A DNA stretch of 64,000 nucleotides from Macrococcoides equi (GTDB lineage Bacteria > Bacillota > Bacilli > Staphylococcales > Staphylococcaceae), in NCBI RefSeq assembly GCF_047425865.1, contig NZ_CP179735.1; one strand, written 5' to 3'. How positions within the stretch are numbered: the first letter of the stretch is position 1; each line of letters opens with the position of its first letter. The position numbers were made by a program, and so were the translations under genes. The notes under the pieces were generated by a model. That model was not told the origin of the DNA. It searched no databases and saw nothing but the letters and a program-made list of their open reading frames with translations. Of this stretch, positions 45,053-53,645 are shown one piece after another.

Positions 45053-46483
45053 ATGTTTAAATTTAATTTCGATAATTCATTCCTCAGTCTATCAGAAGAT
45101 TTTTATGATTTATGTAAGCCCGATGCGTTCGATGCACCTGAGGTTGTTATTTTCAATGATGTGTTAGCTCGCGAGCTGAATATTGATGCTGATCTTCAAT
45201 ATCATCCTGAATATTTAACCGGTAAAGAGATCCTTCCTGGTAGTAAGCCATGTGCACATGCATATGCTGGTCATCAGTTTGGTCATTTCACTATGCTTGG
45301 CGATGGACGTGCGCATGTTCTTGGCGAGCATGTAACCGAGGATAATCAGCGTGTCGATATTCAACTAAAAGGTTCGGGTCGTACTTTATTCTCTCGTTCG
45401 GGAGATGGTCATGCTGCTATTGGACCTATGCTTAGAGAATATATTATTAGTGAAGCAATGCATCACCTTAATGTCCCAACAACTAGAAGTCTTGCTGTTT
45501 CCCTTACTGGTGAGAATGTTTACCGTGAAACATCACTTCCTGGTGCAGTATTAGTTCGTATCGCAAAGAGTAATTTACGTGTGGGTACGTTTGAATATGC
45601 GGTACGTACAGAGGATGCACAAAATATAAAACGGTTAGCTGATTATGCCATTGAACGTCATTATCCTGAGATTATAGGTAATGATAATCCTTATTTATCA
45701 TTACTTAGTAAAGTGATTGAAAAACAAGCTTTACTTATCGCACAGTGGCAATCTATCGGGTTTATTCATGGTGTCATGAATACCGATAATATGACGATTA
45801 GTGGTGAAACGATTGATTATGGGCCATGTGCATTTATGGACAGCTATAATCCTGCTACTGTATTTAGTTCTATCGACCAATATGGTAGATACGCTTACCA
45901 TAACCAGCCAAGCATTGCTTTGTGGAATTTAACACGTTTCGCTGAGACATTAATTCCATTAATCCATGAGGATGAAAATGTCGCTATTCAACATGCAGAA
46001 ACCGCTCTTAATACTTATCAGGATGCATATGTCAGAAATTATATGAAGATTTTCGGTCAGAAAATCGGGATTGAAAATATTTCAAAAGAGGATTTCCAGC
46101 TCGTAATTGATTTACTCGTGTTATTTGAAAAATATGAATTGGATTTCACTAGTACTTTCAGAAGTCTTGCTACTCAACAGTTTACTCAATTAGATATCTT
46201 TAAGAATGAAGATATTCAATCATGGTATAATCGTTGGGAAGAGCTTATCACGAAAGATGAACAGGACGCGTATCAATTGATGCAGTCTGTTAATCCAGCT
46301 GTAATCCCAAGAAATCATCTTGTTGAAGAAGCTTTAGAGGATGCTACTATAGCTCAGGATTACATGAAGCTCCATCAATTGCTGGCTGCAATATCTGATC
46401 CATTCAACGATCATCATGAAGCGCGATATTTGAAGCCTGCTCCACCGAGCGCTAGAGTATATCAGACATTTTGCGGCACATAA
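45053..46483 (+). CDS. selO: SelO-type protein adenylyltransferase
   Basis: Pseudokinase-fold protein of the SelO/YdiU family that adds AMP to Ser/Thr/Tyr of target proteins. 476 residues. GHQFGHFTMLGDGRA, LKGSGRTLFSR, REYIISEAMHHL and HGVMNTDNMTISG (catalytic loop) are diagnostic. The protein ends QTFCGT with Cys at position -3; eukaryotic SelO has selenocysteine there. ATG with GGAGG upstream. It lies 27 bases before the carboxypeptidase gene and may be co-transcribed. Confidence 0.93.
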   Translation: MFKFNFDNSFLSLSEDFYDLCKPDAFDAPEVVIFNDVLARELNIDADLQYHPEYLTGKEILPGSKPCAHAYAGHQFGHFTMLGDGRAHVLGEHVTEDNQRVDIQLKGSGRTLFSRSGDGHAAIGPMLREYIISEAMHHLNVPTTRSLAVSLTGENVYRETSLPGAVLVRIAKSNLRVGTFEYAVRTEDAQNIKRLADYAIERHYPEIIGNDNPYLSLLSKVIEKQALLIAQWQSIGFIHGVMNTDNMTISGETIDYGPCAFMDSYNPATVFSSIDQYGRYAYHNQPSIALWNLTRFAETLIPLIHEDENVAIQHAETALNTYQDAYVRNYMKIFGQKIGIENISKEDFQLVIDLLVLFEKYELDFTSTFRSLATQQFTQLDIFKNEDIQSWYNRWEELITKDEQDAYQLMQSVNPAVIPRNHLVEEALEDATIAQDYMKLHQLLAAISDPFNDHHEARYLKPAPPSARVYQTFCGT

Positions 46484-46510
46484 CTTTATTACATCTTAAA
46501 GGAGAATAGA

Positions 46511-47212
46511 ATGTATAAACAAATAACGACAGCATTATTAATGACTGGGACACTATTACCAGCACATACGTCCCACGCAGCTACAATTAATAAATCATGC
46601 AAGATTAATGTAAGTCATCAAGCAGTTACAAAAATTAACGGGATTCCATTAGCCAATAAGCAATATAGTATGTCCAGAAACTATAATCCTGGCGCTAATA
46701 AAACAATGATTAAGTGGTATAACAAAATGAAAGCTAATGCTAAAACGCAAGGGATTACTTTAGATATCGTCGGTCAGCAAGGTGCATATGGATTCCGTTC
46801 TTATGCGACTCAAAACTATTTATATAATAATTATATCAATACATATGGTTCTGCATATGCAAATCGTATCTCTGCAAAGCCTGGTACAAGTGAGCATCAG
46901 TTAGGACTTGCGATGGATATTAAAGATGGTACGAATTACGGGACATTAACGACTGCGTTTGAATATACACCTGCTTCAAAATATCTTCAGAAGAATGCTC
47001 ATAAATATGGTTTTATTGTGCGCTATTTGAAAGGCAAAGAGCATATTACAGGATTTATGTATGAACCTTGGCATATCAGATATGTTGGTCGTACACATGC
47101 CGCACGTATTAAACAAAATAACGTTACACTTGAAGAATACTTTGGTATACAAGGTAGGAAGAAACTATCTTCTGGTAAGCATACTGTTCGTGGTGTTATT
47201 TGTAAGTATTAA
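46511..47212 (+). CDS. Secreted D,D-carboxypeptidase, M15 (VanY-like)
   Basis: A 233-residue secreted zinc peptidase: signal peptide (1-23, ending SHA/A), then an M15B domain. Zinc ligands and catalytic residues are in GTSEHQLGLAMDI (SxHxxGxAxD) and EPWHIRYVG. It trims D-Ala from peptidoglycan stems or cuts similar bonds; VanY-like housekeeping forms are common in Firmicutes. AAAGGAG precedes the ATG. A terminator is 3 bases after its stop. No resistance genes are near. Confidence 0.9.
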   Translation: MYKQITTALLMTGTLLPAHTSHAATINKSCKINVSHQAVTKINGIPLANKQYSMSRNYNPGANKTMIKWYNKMKANAKTQGITLDIVGQQGAYGFRSYATQNYLYNNYINTYGSAYANRISAKPGTSEHQLGLAMDIKDGTNYGTLTTAFEYTPASKYLQKNAHKYGFIVRYLKGKEHITGFMYEPWHIRYVGRTHAARIKQNNVTLEEYFGIQGRKKLSSGKHTVRGVICKY

Positions 47213-47215
47213 CAC

Positions 47216-47254
47216 AAAAAATCGCAATTCAGAGTATCTGAATTGCGATTTTTT
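47216..47254. terminator. Bidirectional terminator
   Basis: 18-base perfect arms (47216-47233, 47237-47254), 3-base loop. It serves the carboxypeptidase and the convergent lipoprotein. Confidence 0.85.
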
Positions 47255-47257
47255 AAA

Positions 47258-47968
47258 TTATGCATCCTGAGATAAAATTTTCATATCTTTTGCATCGATT
47301 TCAAACTCTTTAGTTTTACCATCTTTACCTTTAAGCTCAAGGTTATATTTGAATTTACCATCATCATGATCTAATGACCATTCTTTAATATCTCCGTCAT
47401 ATACCTTTTGTGCTGTCTTAATAATTTTATCTACTGGAACAAATTTTCCGTAATCAAATGTTTTCACATTATCGTTATCGTTCTCTATTTTAGAAGAAAT
47501 AATTTTGTTCTCTTTCGCATCCACTTTTATTTCGTGTGTCTTCTGATCTGTATCAATTAACGAAATTGCATATACCCATTTCTCATTATCATGATCAAAA
47601 GAAATACTTTCTAACTTACCATCGATTTTAGTTTTCGCTGTGTCGATGGCATCCTGAGGCATCGTCTTAATATCATCTATACTGATTGATGCATCATTTT
47701 TATCATTATCATCATCCGCTTCAGATGCTTCATCTTTATTATCCACATCTGTTTGATCGTCATCTTTCGATTCATCTTTTGCAGCGTTATCTTTATCTGC
47801 ATTATCATTTTTATCGTTTGTATCCGTTGCTTTTGTATCTGTTTTTTCAGATTGTTGTTCTGTTTTTGTTTCATCTTTCGGCGCTTTTTCAATATCCTTA
47901 GCGTCATTATTACATGCAGCAAGGGCAAGTGTTGAACTTAATATGAGTCCTATAATTTTAAATTTCAT
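47258..47968 (-). CDS. Acidic PepSY lipoprotein
   Basis: A 236-residue lipoprotein: signal with lipobox LALAAC (Cys19), a long Asp/Lys/Glu/Asn-rich disordered linker (20-95), then two PepSY domains (about 95-165 and 175-235), each with the KxxxxxSxDHD-xxKWVY or HDDGKFKYNL pattern. PepSY domains are thought to inhibit or regulate peptidases outside the cell. AAGGAGG precedes the ATG. Role here unknown. Confidence 0.8.
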   Translation of the reverse strand: MKFKIIGLILSSTLALAACNNDAKDIEKAPKDETKTEQQSEKTDTKATDTNDKNDNADKDNAAKDESKDDDQTDVDNKDEASEADDDNDKNDASISIDDIKTMPQDAIDTAKTKIDGKLESISFDHDNEKWVYAISLIDTDQKTHEIKVDAKENKIISSKIENDNDNVKTFDYGKFVPVDKIIKTAQKVYDGDIKEWSLDHDDGKFKYNLELKGKDGKTKEFEIDAKDMKILSQDA

Positions 47969-48076
47969 GTTAAATTCCTCCTTTTTTTATCTAATTATAT
48001 GTTTCCCTAATTGTTAGACAAAAAACATATAAATTTATTAGAGTCATTCACATGGATTAACTAAAAATCATAGTCT

Positions 48077-48547
48077 TTAGTAGTCCTCATCCTCTTTATT
48101 TAATATCCAGCTACCCCCGTTCAGGTAGCTCGCATAACTTAACCAGCATACATAAGGAATCAACATGAAACCTGAGACTTTATTCACTCGATAAAACTTT
48201 TGTGCAGTAATTATAGCTGCTGCTAGTAAACAATAACTCTCGATTAATGCAGTGCCTCTTAGTTTTAAATTAAAATATAATAATGACCATGCATAATTCA
48301 GTGCAAGTTGAGTATAATGTGCTTTAGTTAAAGATTGATCTTTACTACTTTTAGTTGCGAGATGATAAGCAACACCCATCGATGTGTATAGAATTGGCCA
48401 TACTATAGGAAATGCGGCTGCTGGCGGAGAAAACGGTGGTTGTTTAAATTCCTTATAATCTTCCTGAGCTTTAGCAGTTAATCTTCCAACAATCAATCCT
48501 CCTGCAAGCGGTAAAGCCATACGTATATATTTTTTATAATTTGTCAT
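48077..48547 (-). CDS. tspO: TspO/MBR-family membrane protein
   Basis: A 156-residue five-helix protein of the tryptophan-rich sensory protein family. QPPFSPPAAAFPIVWPILYTSMGVA (about 35-59) and the later LNYAWSLLYF are typical. Members bind tetrapyrroles and act in stress and heme metabolism. ATG 48547 with AAGGAGGAG upstream is used; the longer frame lacks a site. Single gene. Confidence 0.88.
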   Translation of the reverse strand: MTNYKKYIRMALPLAGGLIVGRLTAKAQEDYKEFKQPPFSPPAAAFPIVWPILYTSMGVAYHLATKSSKDQSLTKAHYTQLALNYAWSLLYFNLKLRGTALIESYCLLAAAIITAQKFYRVNKVSGFMLIPYVCWLSYASYLNGGSWILNKEDEDY

Positions 48548-48704
48548 TTGAACACTCCTCCTTATTAACATTTTACAAAAAACACATTGTATAACCAACA
48601 AACAAAAGATATAGGAATGTTGGATGCTTTATACAAGTATCCTAAATTCATATTCTATAATGACTTATTATAATAATTTTATTTATTAATTAAGGATAAA
48701 AAAA

Positions 48705-48734
48705 TATGACACAGTTATAAACTAATGTGGCATA
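48705..48734 (-). terminator. Terminator of catDE
   Basis: 9-base arms with one mismatch (48705-48713, 48726-48734), T-run of seven in the minus direction. Confidence 0.7.
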
Positions 48735-48762
48735 CTTTTAACATTTTAATTAATTAAACAAC

Positions 48763-49614
48763 TTAATAAATAAGCTTAATATGATTACCAGATGGGTCAA
48801 TCGTTATGATATTTGAACCTGTTTCGATAACTTCTGCACCGATACGTTTTAAATTACCTACCACCGTTTGAACCGCTGCTTCATCTGCATACATCAATGT
48901 ATAATCAACAAGCCCAACTGCATTTGACGATGAATGCGGTGCTCCCACACCATTCCAAGTGTTCACTCCAATATGATGGTGGTATTTATTCGCTGATAAG
49001 AATAACGCCTGTGCACCAAAACGATTTACAACATCAAATCCTAAACCTTCTGTATAGAATTTTTCAGTATCTGTTAAGTGAGAGACATGTAAATGAATAT
49101 GGCCCATGACAGTCTCAAGAGGCATACCTTTCCAGAATTCCCCTGGTGTTACGTTCTTAAGTAGGCGTTCAAAGTTCAATGGATCAACTGTCATTTCAAC
49201 TTCTTCACCATGCCAAGTCCATTCTTCAGGCTTTCTATCGATATAAATTTCAATCTCATTACCATCTGGATCAAAGATGTATAATGCTTCACTTACTAAA
49301 TGATCTGATGCTCCGATTTGAACACTGTTCTCTTGTAATTGAATGACGATGTTAGCTAAATCTTTAGCAGTTGGCAATAGAATTGCGAAGTGATATAAAC
49401 CTGCGCGACGTTCTTCTTTCGGTAATACGTTGCTTGGTTGAACGATTGTTAAGATGTTGTTTTTACCATCTGCTGTATAACGAATCGTTTCGTCCGTTTT
49501 TTCTAATATTTGAAATCCTAATACTTCTGTATAAAATTGATTGCTACGTTCTAAATTTGTAACGTTCACTGTCACGTTTGAAACGAATGTTGTTGGTTTT
49601 GTATGGAAGTTCAT
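48763..49614 (-). CDS. catE: Catechol 2,3-dioxygenase-like VOC protein (CatE-like)
   Basis: A 283-residue two-domain extradiol dioxygenase like Bacillus CatE. The metal ligands are expected in HIHLHVSHL, NKYHHHIGVNTW and the Glu of PDGNEIEIYI or a similar C-terminal site. It opens catechol-type rings. It overlaps the DoxX-family gene by one base (TAATG), and the pair equals catDE of B. subtilis. A QsrR-type palindrome lies upstream of the operon, next to the gene for a QsrR-like sensor. The symbol follows the Bacillus analogue. Confidence 0.85.
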   Translation of the reverse strand: MNFHTKPTTFVSNVTVNVTNLERSNQFYTEVLGFQILEKTDETIRYTADGKNNILTIVQPSNVLPKEERRAGLYHFAILLPTAKDLANIVIQLQENSVQIGASDHLVSEALYIFDPDGNEIEIYIDRKPEEWTWHGEEVEMTVDPLNFERLLKNVTPGEFWKGMPLETVMGHIHLHVSHLTDTEKFYTEGLGFDVVNRFGAQALFLSANKYHHHIGVNTWNGVGAPHSSSNAVGLVDYTLMYADEAAVQTVVGNLKRIGAEVIETGSNIITIDPSGNHIKLIY

Positions 49615-50021
49615 TACACTCTCTCTTTTCTATTTGAAAATTGATGATCAATTGCATAGATTGAATCGTTTGCTAAAGCAAAGAATAATGATGCAACAAG
49701 TAATAATACGTCAAATTCATAACCTGCAGATTTACCGTCACCCATAAAACCAGCTGCAAGTTTAACTTTAAAAATCGCTACAGCAAGGATTGCTACAAAT
49801 AACCACCCAACGATTTTTGTTTTGAATCCTAAAATCATCATAATACCACCTACAAGTTCAATAATAGCTACAACATACGCCATAAATCCCGGGATGCCCA
49901 TTGAATCAAAGAATCCTACAGTGTTCTCGATACCACCCTGGAATTTAGCTAATCCGTGAAGAAAGAATGTGATACCTACCGTTAATCTTAATAATAGTGT
50001 TCCTAAATGATGTTTGTTCAT
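49614..50021 (-). CDS. catD: DoxX-family protein (CatD-like)
   Basis: A 135-residue four-helix membrane protein of the DoxX family: LTVGITFFLHGLAKFQGG at the start and GGIMMILGFKTKIVGW in the middle. In B. subtilis catD is co-transcribed with catE and is quinone-inducible. Here it is the first gene of the pair, with the operator 70 bases upstream. ATG with AGGAG upstream. Confidence 0.85.
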   Translation of the reverse strand: MNKHHLGTLLLRLTVGITFFLHGLAKFQGGIENTVGFFDSMGIPGFMAYVVAIIELVGGIMMILGFKTKIVGWLFVAILAVAIFKVKLAAGFMGDGKSAGYEFDVLLLVASLFFALANDSIYAIDHQFSNRKERV

Positions 50022-50087
50022 AATACATACACTCCTAAATTTTTAATTTTTGTTCTTAAATGCTTATTCAAGTAACTTAATGTAACT

Positions 50088-50106
50088 TAGTATAAATAAT
50101 ATACTA
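50088..50106. promoter_or_regulatory. QsrR/YodB-type operator
   Basis: TAGTATA-N5-TATACTA, a perfect palindrome matching GTATA-N5-TATAC. It lies between the divergent catD-like gene and the QsrR-like gene, where it can control both. An almost identical site is at 15313-15333. Confidence 0.8.
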
Positions 50107-50208
50107 GGTTGCGTCAAGAACAAAGTATAATTTTTATATCAAAATTTTAAAATATGCTATAATAAACAAAACTTAATGAACGATAAAAGGCATAAGGAGA
50201 GGGCTTAC

Positions 50209-50508
50209 GTGGAAATGTGTCCAAAATTCGAACAAGCTGTAGCATTATTATCACACCGCTGGAATGGTCTGATTATCTATCAGTTATTAGAGTGTGATAA
50301 GCGATTTAGTGAGCTACAGCAATCCATTGGTATCAGTAATAAAGTGTTATCGGAAAGACTTAAATACCTTGAACAACAGAAAATTATAATTAAAGAAGTG
50401 ATCTCTGTTTCACCAATGAATGTGATATATCAACTCACACCAAAGGGTCAGGCGCTCGCACCTGTCATAGATCAAATAGAAATGTGGTCCAAGGAATGGC
50501 TGAAATAA
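50209..50508 (+). CDS. HxlR/DUF24-family quinone sensor (QsrR/YodB-like)
   Basis: A 99-residue winged-helix repressor: one DUF24/HxlR domain with SHRWNGLIIYQLLE, RFSELQQSIGISNKVLSERLKYLE and IYQLTPKGQAL. The conserved N-terminal Cys is at residue 4 (VEMCPK); in QsrR and YodB this Cys is alkylated by quinones, releasing the DNA. The GTG at 50209 is chosen because AAGGAG is nine bases upstream and the start then matches YodB. Probably represses catDE and mhqDO through GTATA-N5-TATAC sites and itself. Confidence 0.88.
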   Translation: MEMCPKFEQAVALLSHRWNGLIIYQLLECDKRFSELQQSIGISNKVLSERLKYLEQQKIIIKEVISVSPMNVIYQLTPKGQALAPVIDQIEMWSKEWLK

Positions 50509-50517
50509 TGAAAATAA

Positions 50518-50546
50518 AAAGTAGCTACTACTAGAGCAGCTACTTT
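50518..50546 (+). terminator. Terminator of the QsrR-like gene
   Basis: Perfect 9-base arms (50518-50526, 50538-50546), T-rich tail. Confidence 0.65.
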
Positions 50547-50589
50547 AATTTTGTATATAAGATTTTTCAAAACATATTTCCTGGGAAAA

Positions 50590-51255
50590 CTATTTTATAA
50601 TATGCTTAATTTCATAGAGTTTCTTAACATTAAATGTCGCATTCGTAGTTTTTTCTCCAAAGTAACAACTATCTATACCAATATTTTGTGCTCCTAATAT
50701 ATCGGAGGTAGGAGTATCACCAATCATTAATACTTCACTTTTATCTTTAATATTTAATACATCCAAGCAATGTTCAAAGAAACGTTTATCTGGTTTTTCA
50801 TAACCAATTTTCTCTGAAATAAAATGATGATCAAAATATTGATAGATATCCGATAATTGCATACGCTGCATTTGTGTATGATACACACCATTAGAAGCTG
50901 AACAAATTACTACATCTTTAGCTTTTAAATACTCAAGTAAATCCATAGCTCCCTCTACAAGCTCATGACTATTGTTTAAGGTCTCTCTAAAAATCTTCTC
51001 TTTTTCAATACCATCCACATGATGACTTAAACTATCAAAAAATAATTGAAATCTCGTATCAAGTAGCGTATTCCTGGAAATCTTACCTAACTCTAAATCT
51101 GTCCACAGCCCTGTATTCATTTCTTTATATTGATTCATTATGTCATCTGTAAAAGCAATATCTTCACTTTCCAGCACTTTATTAAACGCATCAAGCTCAC
51201 CTGCATTAAAATCGAGTAGCGTATTATCTAAATCCATCAAAATATATTTGTACAT
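50590..51255 (-). CDS. HAD hydrolase, YjjG-type nucleotidase
   Basis: A 221-residue HAD-superfamily phosphatase of the YjjG type (pyrimidine 5'-nucleotidase, house-cleaning). Motif I is DLDNTLLDF with the nucleophile Asp, motif II CSASNG, motif III Lys in GYEKPDKRFF, motif IV MIGDTPTSD. ATG 51255 is used (GAGG eight bases upstream); the TTG before it lacks support. Substrate is presumed a noncanonical pyrimidine nucleotide. Single gene. Confidence 0.85.
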   Translation of the reverse strand: MYKYILMDLDNTLLDFNAGELDAFNKVLESEDIAFTDDIMNQYKEMNTGLWTDLELGKISRNTLLDTRFQLFFDSLSHHVDGIEKEKIFRETLNNSHELVEGAMDLLEYLKAKDVVICSASNGVYHTQMQRMQLSDIYQYFDHHFISEKIGYEKPDKRFFEHCLDVLNIKDKSEVLMIGDTPTSDILGAQNIGIDSCYFGEKTTNATFNVKKLYEIKHIIK

Positions 51256-51363
51256 CAATACTGCCTCATTCCTTAAATATTTAATAAATGAATTATAACG
51301 CTTGTGAACTTATTTATCACTATTGTATGATGAGCTTTATACTATATAAGAGAGGGATTCCAT

Positions 51364-52428
51364 TTGAAAGGATATTTAAAATATTTATTACTAAGTATAC
51401 TGCCATTACTTATGTTTGCTATAGTTATTTTTACATTTTTTAATGATTCTCACTACACATCTACCATTGCAAAGGTGACGAATGTAAAAGAGACCATTCA
51501 AAGTTCAGAAGGTGATAATGAGATTGATCAACTTTTAACGTTGCAAGTTACGAATCATAAGCATAAGGGCGAAACAATCACAATACATAACAAGTTTTTT
51601 AAAAGTAAAGCCTATACTGAACAATATCATAAAGGTGATAAAGTATTTTTAGCAGATAATTTAAAGTCTATCGATGGCTCAAAAAGAGATAATATTATCG
51701 CGATATATGGATTTATATTCATAACGTTAATGATGATAATAGGTGATTATCAAGGTATAACTTCTATTATCAGCTTAATATTTAACTTACTGATTTCAAT
51801 TGCTATTCTAATTATTAAACAACAAAATCCTGATATACCTCTATTTCTTCTAGCATTGGGAATGGTGATTATCTCTTCTATTTTGACTCTACTACTTGTT
51901 AGTGGATTAAACAAAAAGACATTGATTGCTATTATTAGTACGATTATTTCTCTGTTAGCTACAGCTTTATTGGTTCAATTAGCGATTGTTCTAACAGATG
52001 GTAAAGGTATTCGTTACGAAACGATTACCTTTTTAACTGTATCACCTAAAAGTATATTTATGGCCTCTATTGTCATCGGTACATTAGGTGCCATTATGGA
52101 CATTACGATAACAATTTCATCTTCGCTTTATGAAATTAAGCATAATAACCTTGAAAGTTCTTTTTTACAACTTGTAAAGGCTGGTAGAAATATAAGTGAC
52201 GATATCTTGGCACCTATGAGTAATATTCTTCTTTTTGCTTACTTAACAGGAGCCATTCCTATGATCGTACTATACTTACGTAACTATTCACCCATTATTC
52301 AGTCTTTCCAACTACACTGGTCTATCGAGATCACAAGATTTTTAGCAAGTGGAATCGGGATTATATTGACGATACCCATTACTATTTTTATAGCAGCATA
52401 TGTGTTATCTAAGGAGAAGGTTTCATGA
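51364..52428 (+). CDS. YibE/F-family membrane protein
   Basis: A 354-residue membrane protein with an N-terminal helix, a 90-residue outer domain and seven helices; the QxxxxxxSxxF and GALGAxxDxxIxISSSLYE (here GTLGAIMDITITISSSLYE) motifs mark YibE/F. First of a pair with a second YibE/F gene that overlaps it by 4 bases. The two likely form a transporter of unknown substrate. TTG start with GAGAGGGA upstream. Confidence 0.82.
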   Translation: MKGYLKYLLLSILPLLMFAIVIFTFFNDSHYTSTIAKVTNVKETIQSSEGDNEIDQLLTLQVTNHKHKGETITIHNKFFKSKAYTEQYHKGDKVFLADNLKSIDGSKRDNIIAIYGFIFITLMMIIGDYQGITSIISLIFNLLISIAILIIKQQNPDIPLFLLALGMVIISSILTLLLVSGLNKKTLIAIISTIISLLATALLVQLAIVLTDGKGIRYETITFLTVSPKSIFMASIVIGTLGAIMDITITISSSLYEIKHNNLESSFLQLVKAGRNISDDILAPMSNILLFAYLTGAIPMIVLYLRNYSPIIQSFQLHWSIEITRFLASGIGIILTIPITIFIAAYVLSKEKVS

Positions 52429-53177
52429 GTACATTAACATTACTAACTATCGTTTTATTTACTTTAATGATTGGTGTCGGTCGTAAACAAGGTATGAAAG
52501 CATTTCTCGGTTTATTCGTGAACATTTTATTGCTTGGAATATTTATTATTCTAATCATCTTAAAAATCAACATCATACTACTCGCGATACTCTTTTGTAT
52601 CATCATAGCAGTCTTTAACATTATGATAATGAATAACTACTCTAATGTTAGTACGTCGACCATTCTCGCTACAGCGATAACTTTTACAATATCTCTAATC
52701 ATCGTATATTGTGCAGTTATCTTTAGTAATATCCAAGGCTTTGCCATGGAAGAAGGAGATGAAATCGCTACTTATCATTTAAATATCGGAATTAACTTTG
52801 TACAGCTATCTTTATTTATTATTCTAGTCAGCACATTAGGAGCAATCATTGATCTAACGATTTCAGTGAGCTCTGCAATGGAAGAAATAAATATTAATCA
52901 GCCGAATATTTCAAGAAAGCAATTATTCCGTTCAGGAATGACTGTAGCACGAGACATACTTGGCACAACTATCAATACCTTATTCTTTGCTTATCTTGGC
53001 AGTTATTTAACACTACTGATCTGGTTCAGTAAACTGAACTATTCATTTGGAGATATCATCAATTCAAAAGTATTAGCTAGTGAATTAATGACCTTATTAT
53101 CTGCTGGTATCGCTGTAACAATTGCGATTCCAATTACGTCGTTTATTAATTTGAATCTGATTAAACGCTCACGATAA
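52425..53177 (+). CDS. YibE/F-family membrane protein, second subunit
   Basis: A 250-residue membrane protein with about seven helices and GAIIDLTISVSSAMEEI, the same motif as its partner, but no outer domain. Starts within the previous stop (ATGA overlap). Partner of the 51364 gene; function unknown. Confidence 0.8.
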   Translation: MSTLTLLTIVLFTLMIGVGRKQGMKAFLGLFVNILLLGIFIILIILKINIILLAILFCIIIAVFNIMIMNNYSNVSTSTILATAITFTISLIIVYCAVIFSNIQGFAMEEGDEIATYHLNIGINFVQLSLFIILVSTLGAIIDLTISVSSAMEEININQPNISRKQLFRSGMTVARDILGTTINTLFFAYLGSYLTLLIWFSKLNYSFGDIINSKVLASELMTLLSAGIAVTIAIPITSFINLNLIKRSR

Positions 53178-53195
53178 ATATGTTTATTAACCATT

Positions 53196-53231
53196 AAAGA
53201 GCCTGACACTTTTATAAGTGTCAGGCTCTTT
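53196..53231. terminator. Terminator of the YibE/F operon
   Basis: Perfect 16-base arms (53196-53211, 53216-53231), 4-base loop. Confidence 0.88.
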
Positions 53232-53240
53232 ATCTATTCA

Positions 53241-53504
53241 TTAAACTGTTGAAGTAACGCCACCATCAATAACAAACTCTGAACCCGTAGAATATCTTGC
53301 CTCATCAGATGCCAGGAATATAATCATATGAGAAACTTCCTCCGGTTGAGCAACACGACGTACAGGAATTGTTTGTTTAAACTTCTCAACTGCTTCTTTT
53401 AATAGAGAGACGCCTGAATGAGTAATATCCAATAAGATGACACGTCGATCATTTTCTTGCGGTACCCTATTAATATATTCCATTTCCAATAGTTTATTCG
53501 TCAT
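53241..53504 (-). pseudogene. MarR-SDR fusion remnant
   Basis: An 87-codon frame made of two unrelated pieces. Residues 1-43 match the C-terminal wing of a MarR-type regulator (LLEMEYINRVPQENDRRVILLDITHSG); residues 44-87 match the last 45 residues of a short-chain dehydrogenase (RVAQPEEVSHMIIFLASDEA...GSEFVIDGGVTS). There is a TAA just upstream of the ATG and no good ribosome site. It looks like a deletion that joined the 3' half of a marR gene to the 3' end of an SDR gene. Probably not functional. Confidence 0.75.
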
Positions 53505-53645
53505 TACTATTTAACGATGAATGATTGATGTAAATTACTTCATACCACATATACAAATATTGTATTTTTTCATCTATGATATTGAAATCATCATTTACAT
53601 TTGATATAATTTCACTTCACAGCGTTAAAGCGAAAGGGTGTAATT

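Noticed and set aside
47677..47935. Several frames over the PepSY lipoprotein linker
   Set aside because: They are shadows of an Asp/Lys/Asn-rich low-complexity coding sequence.
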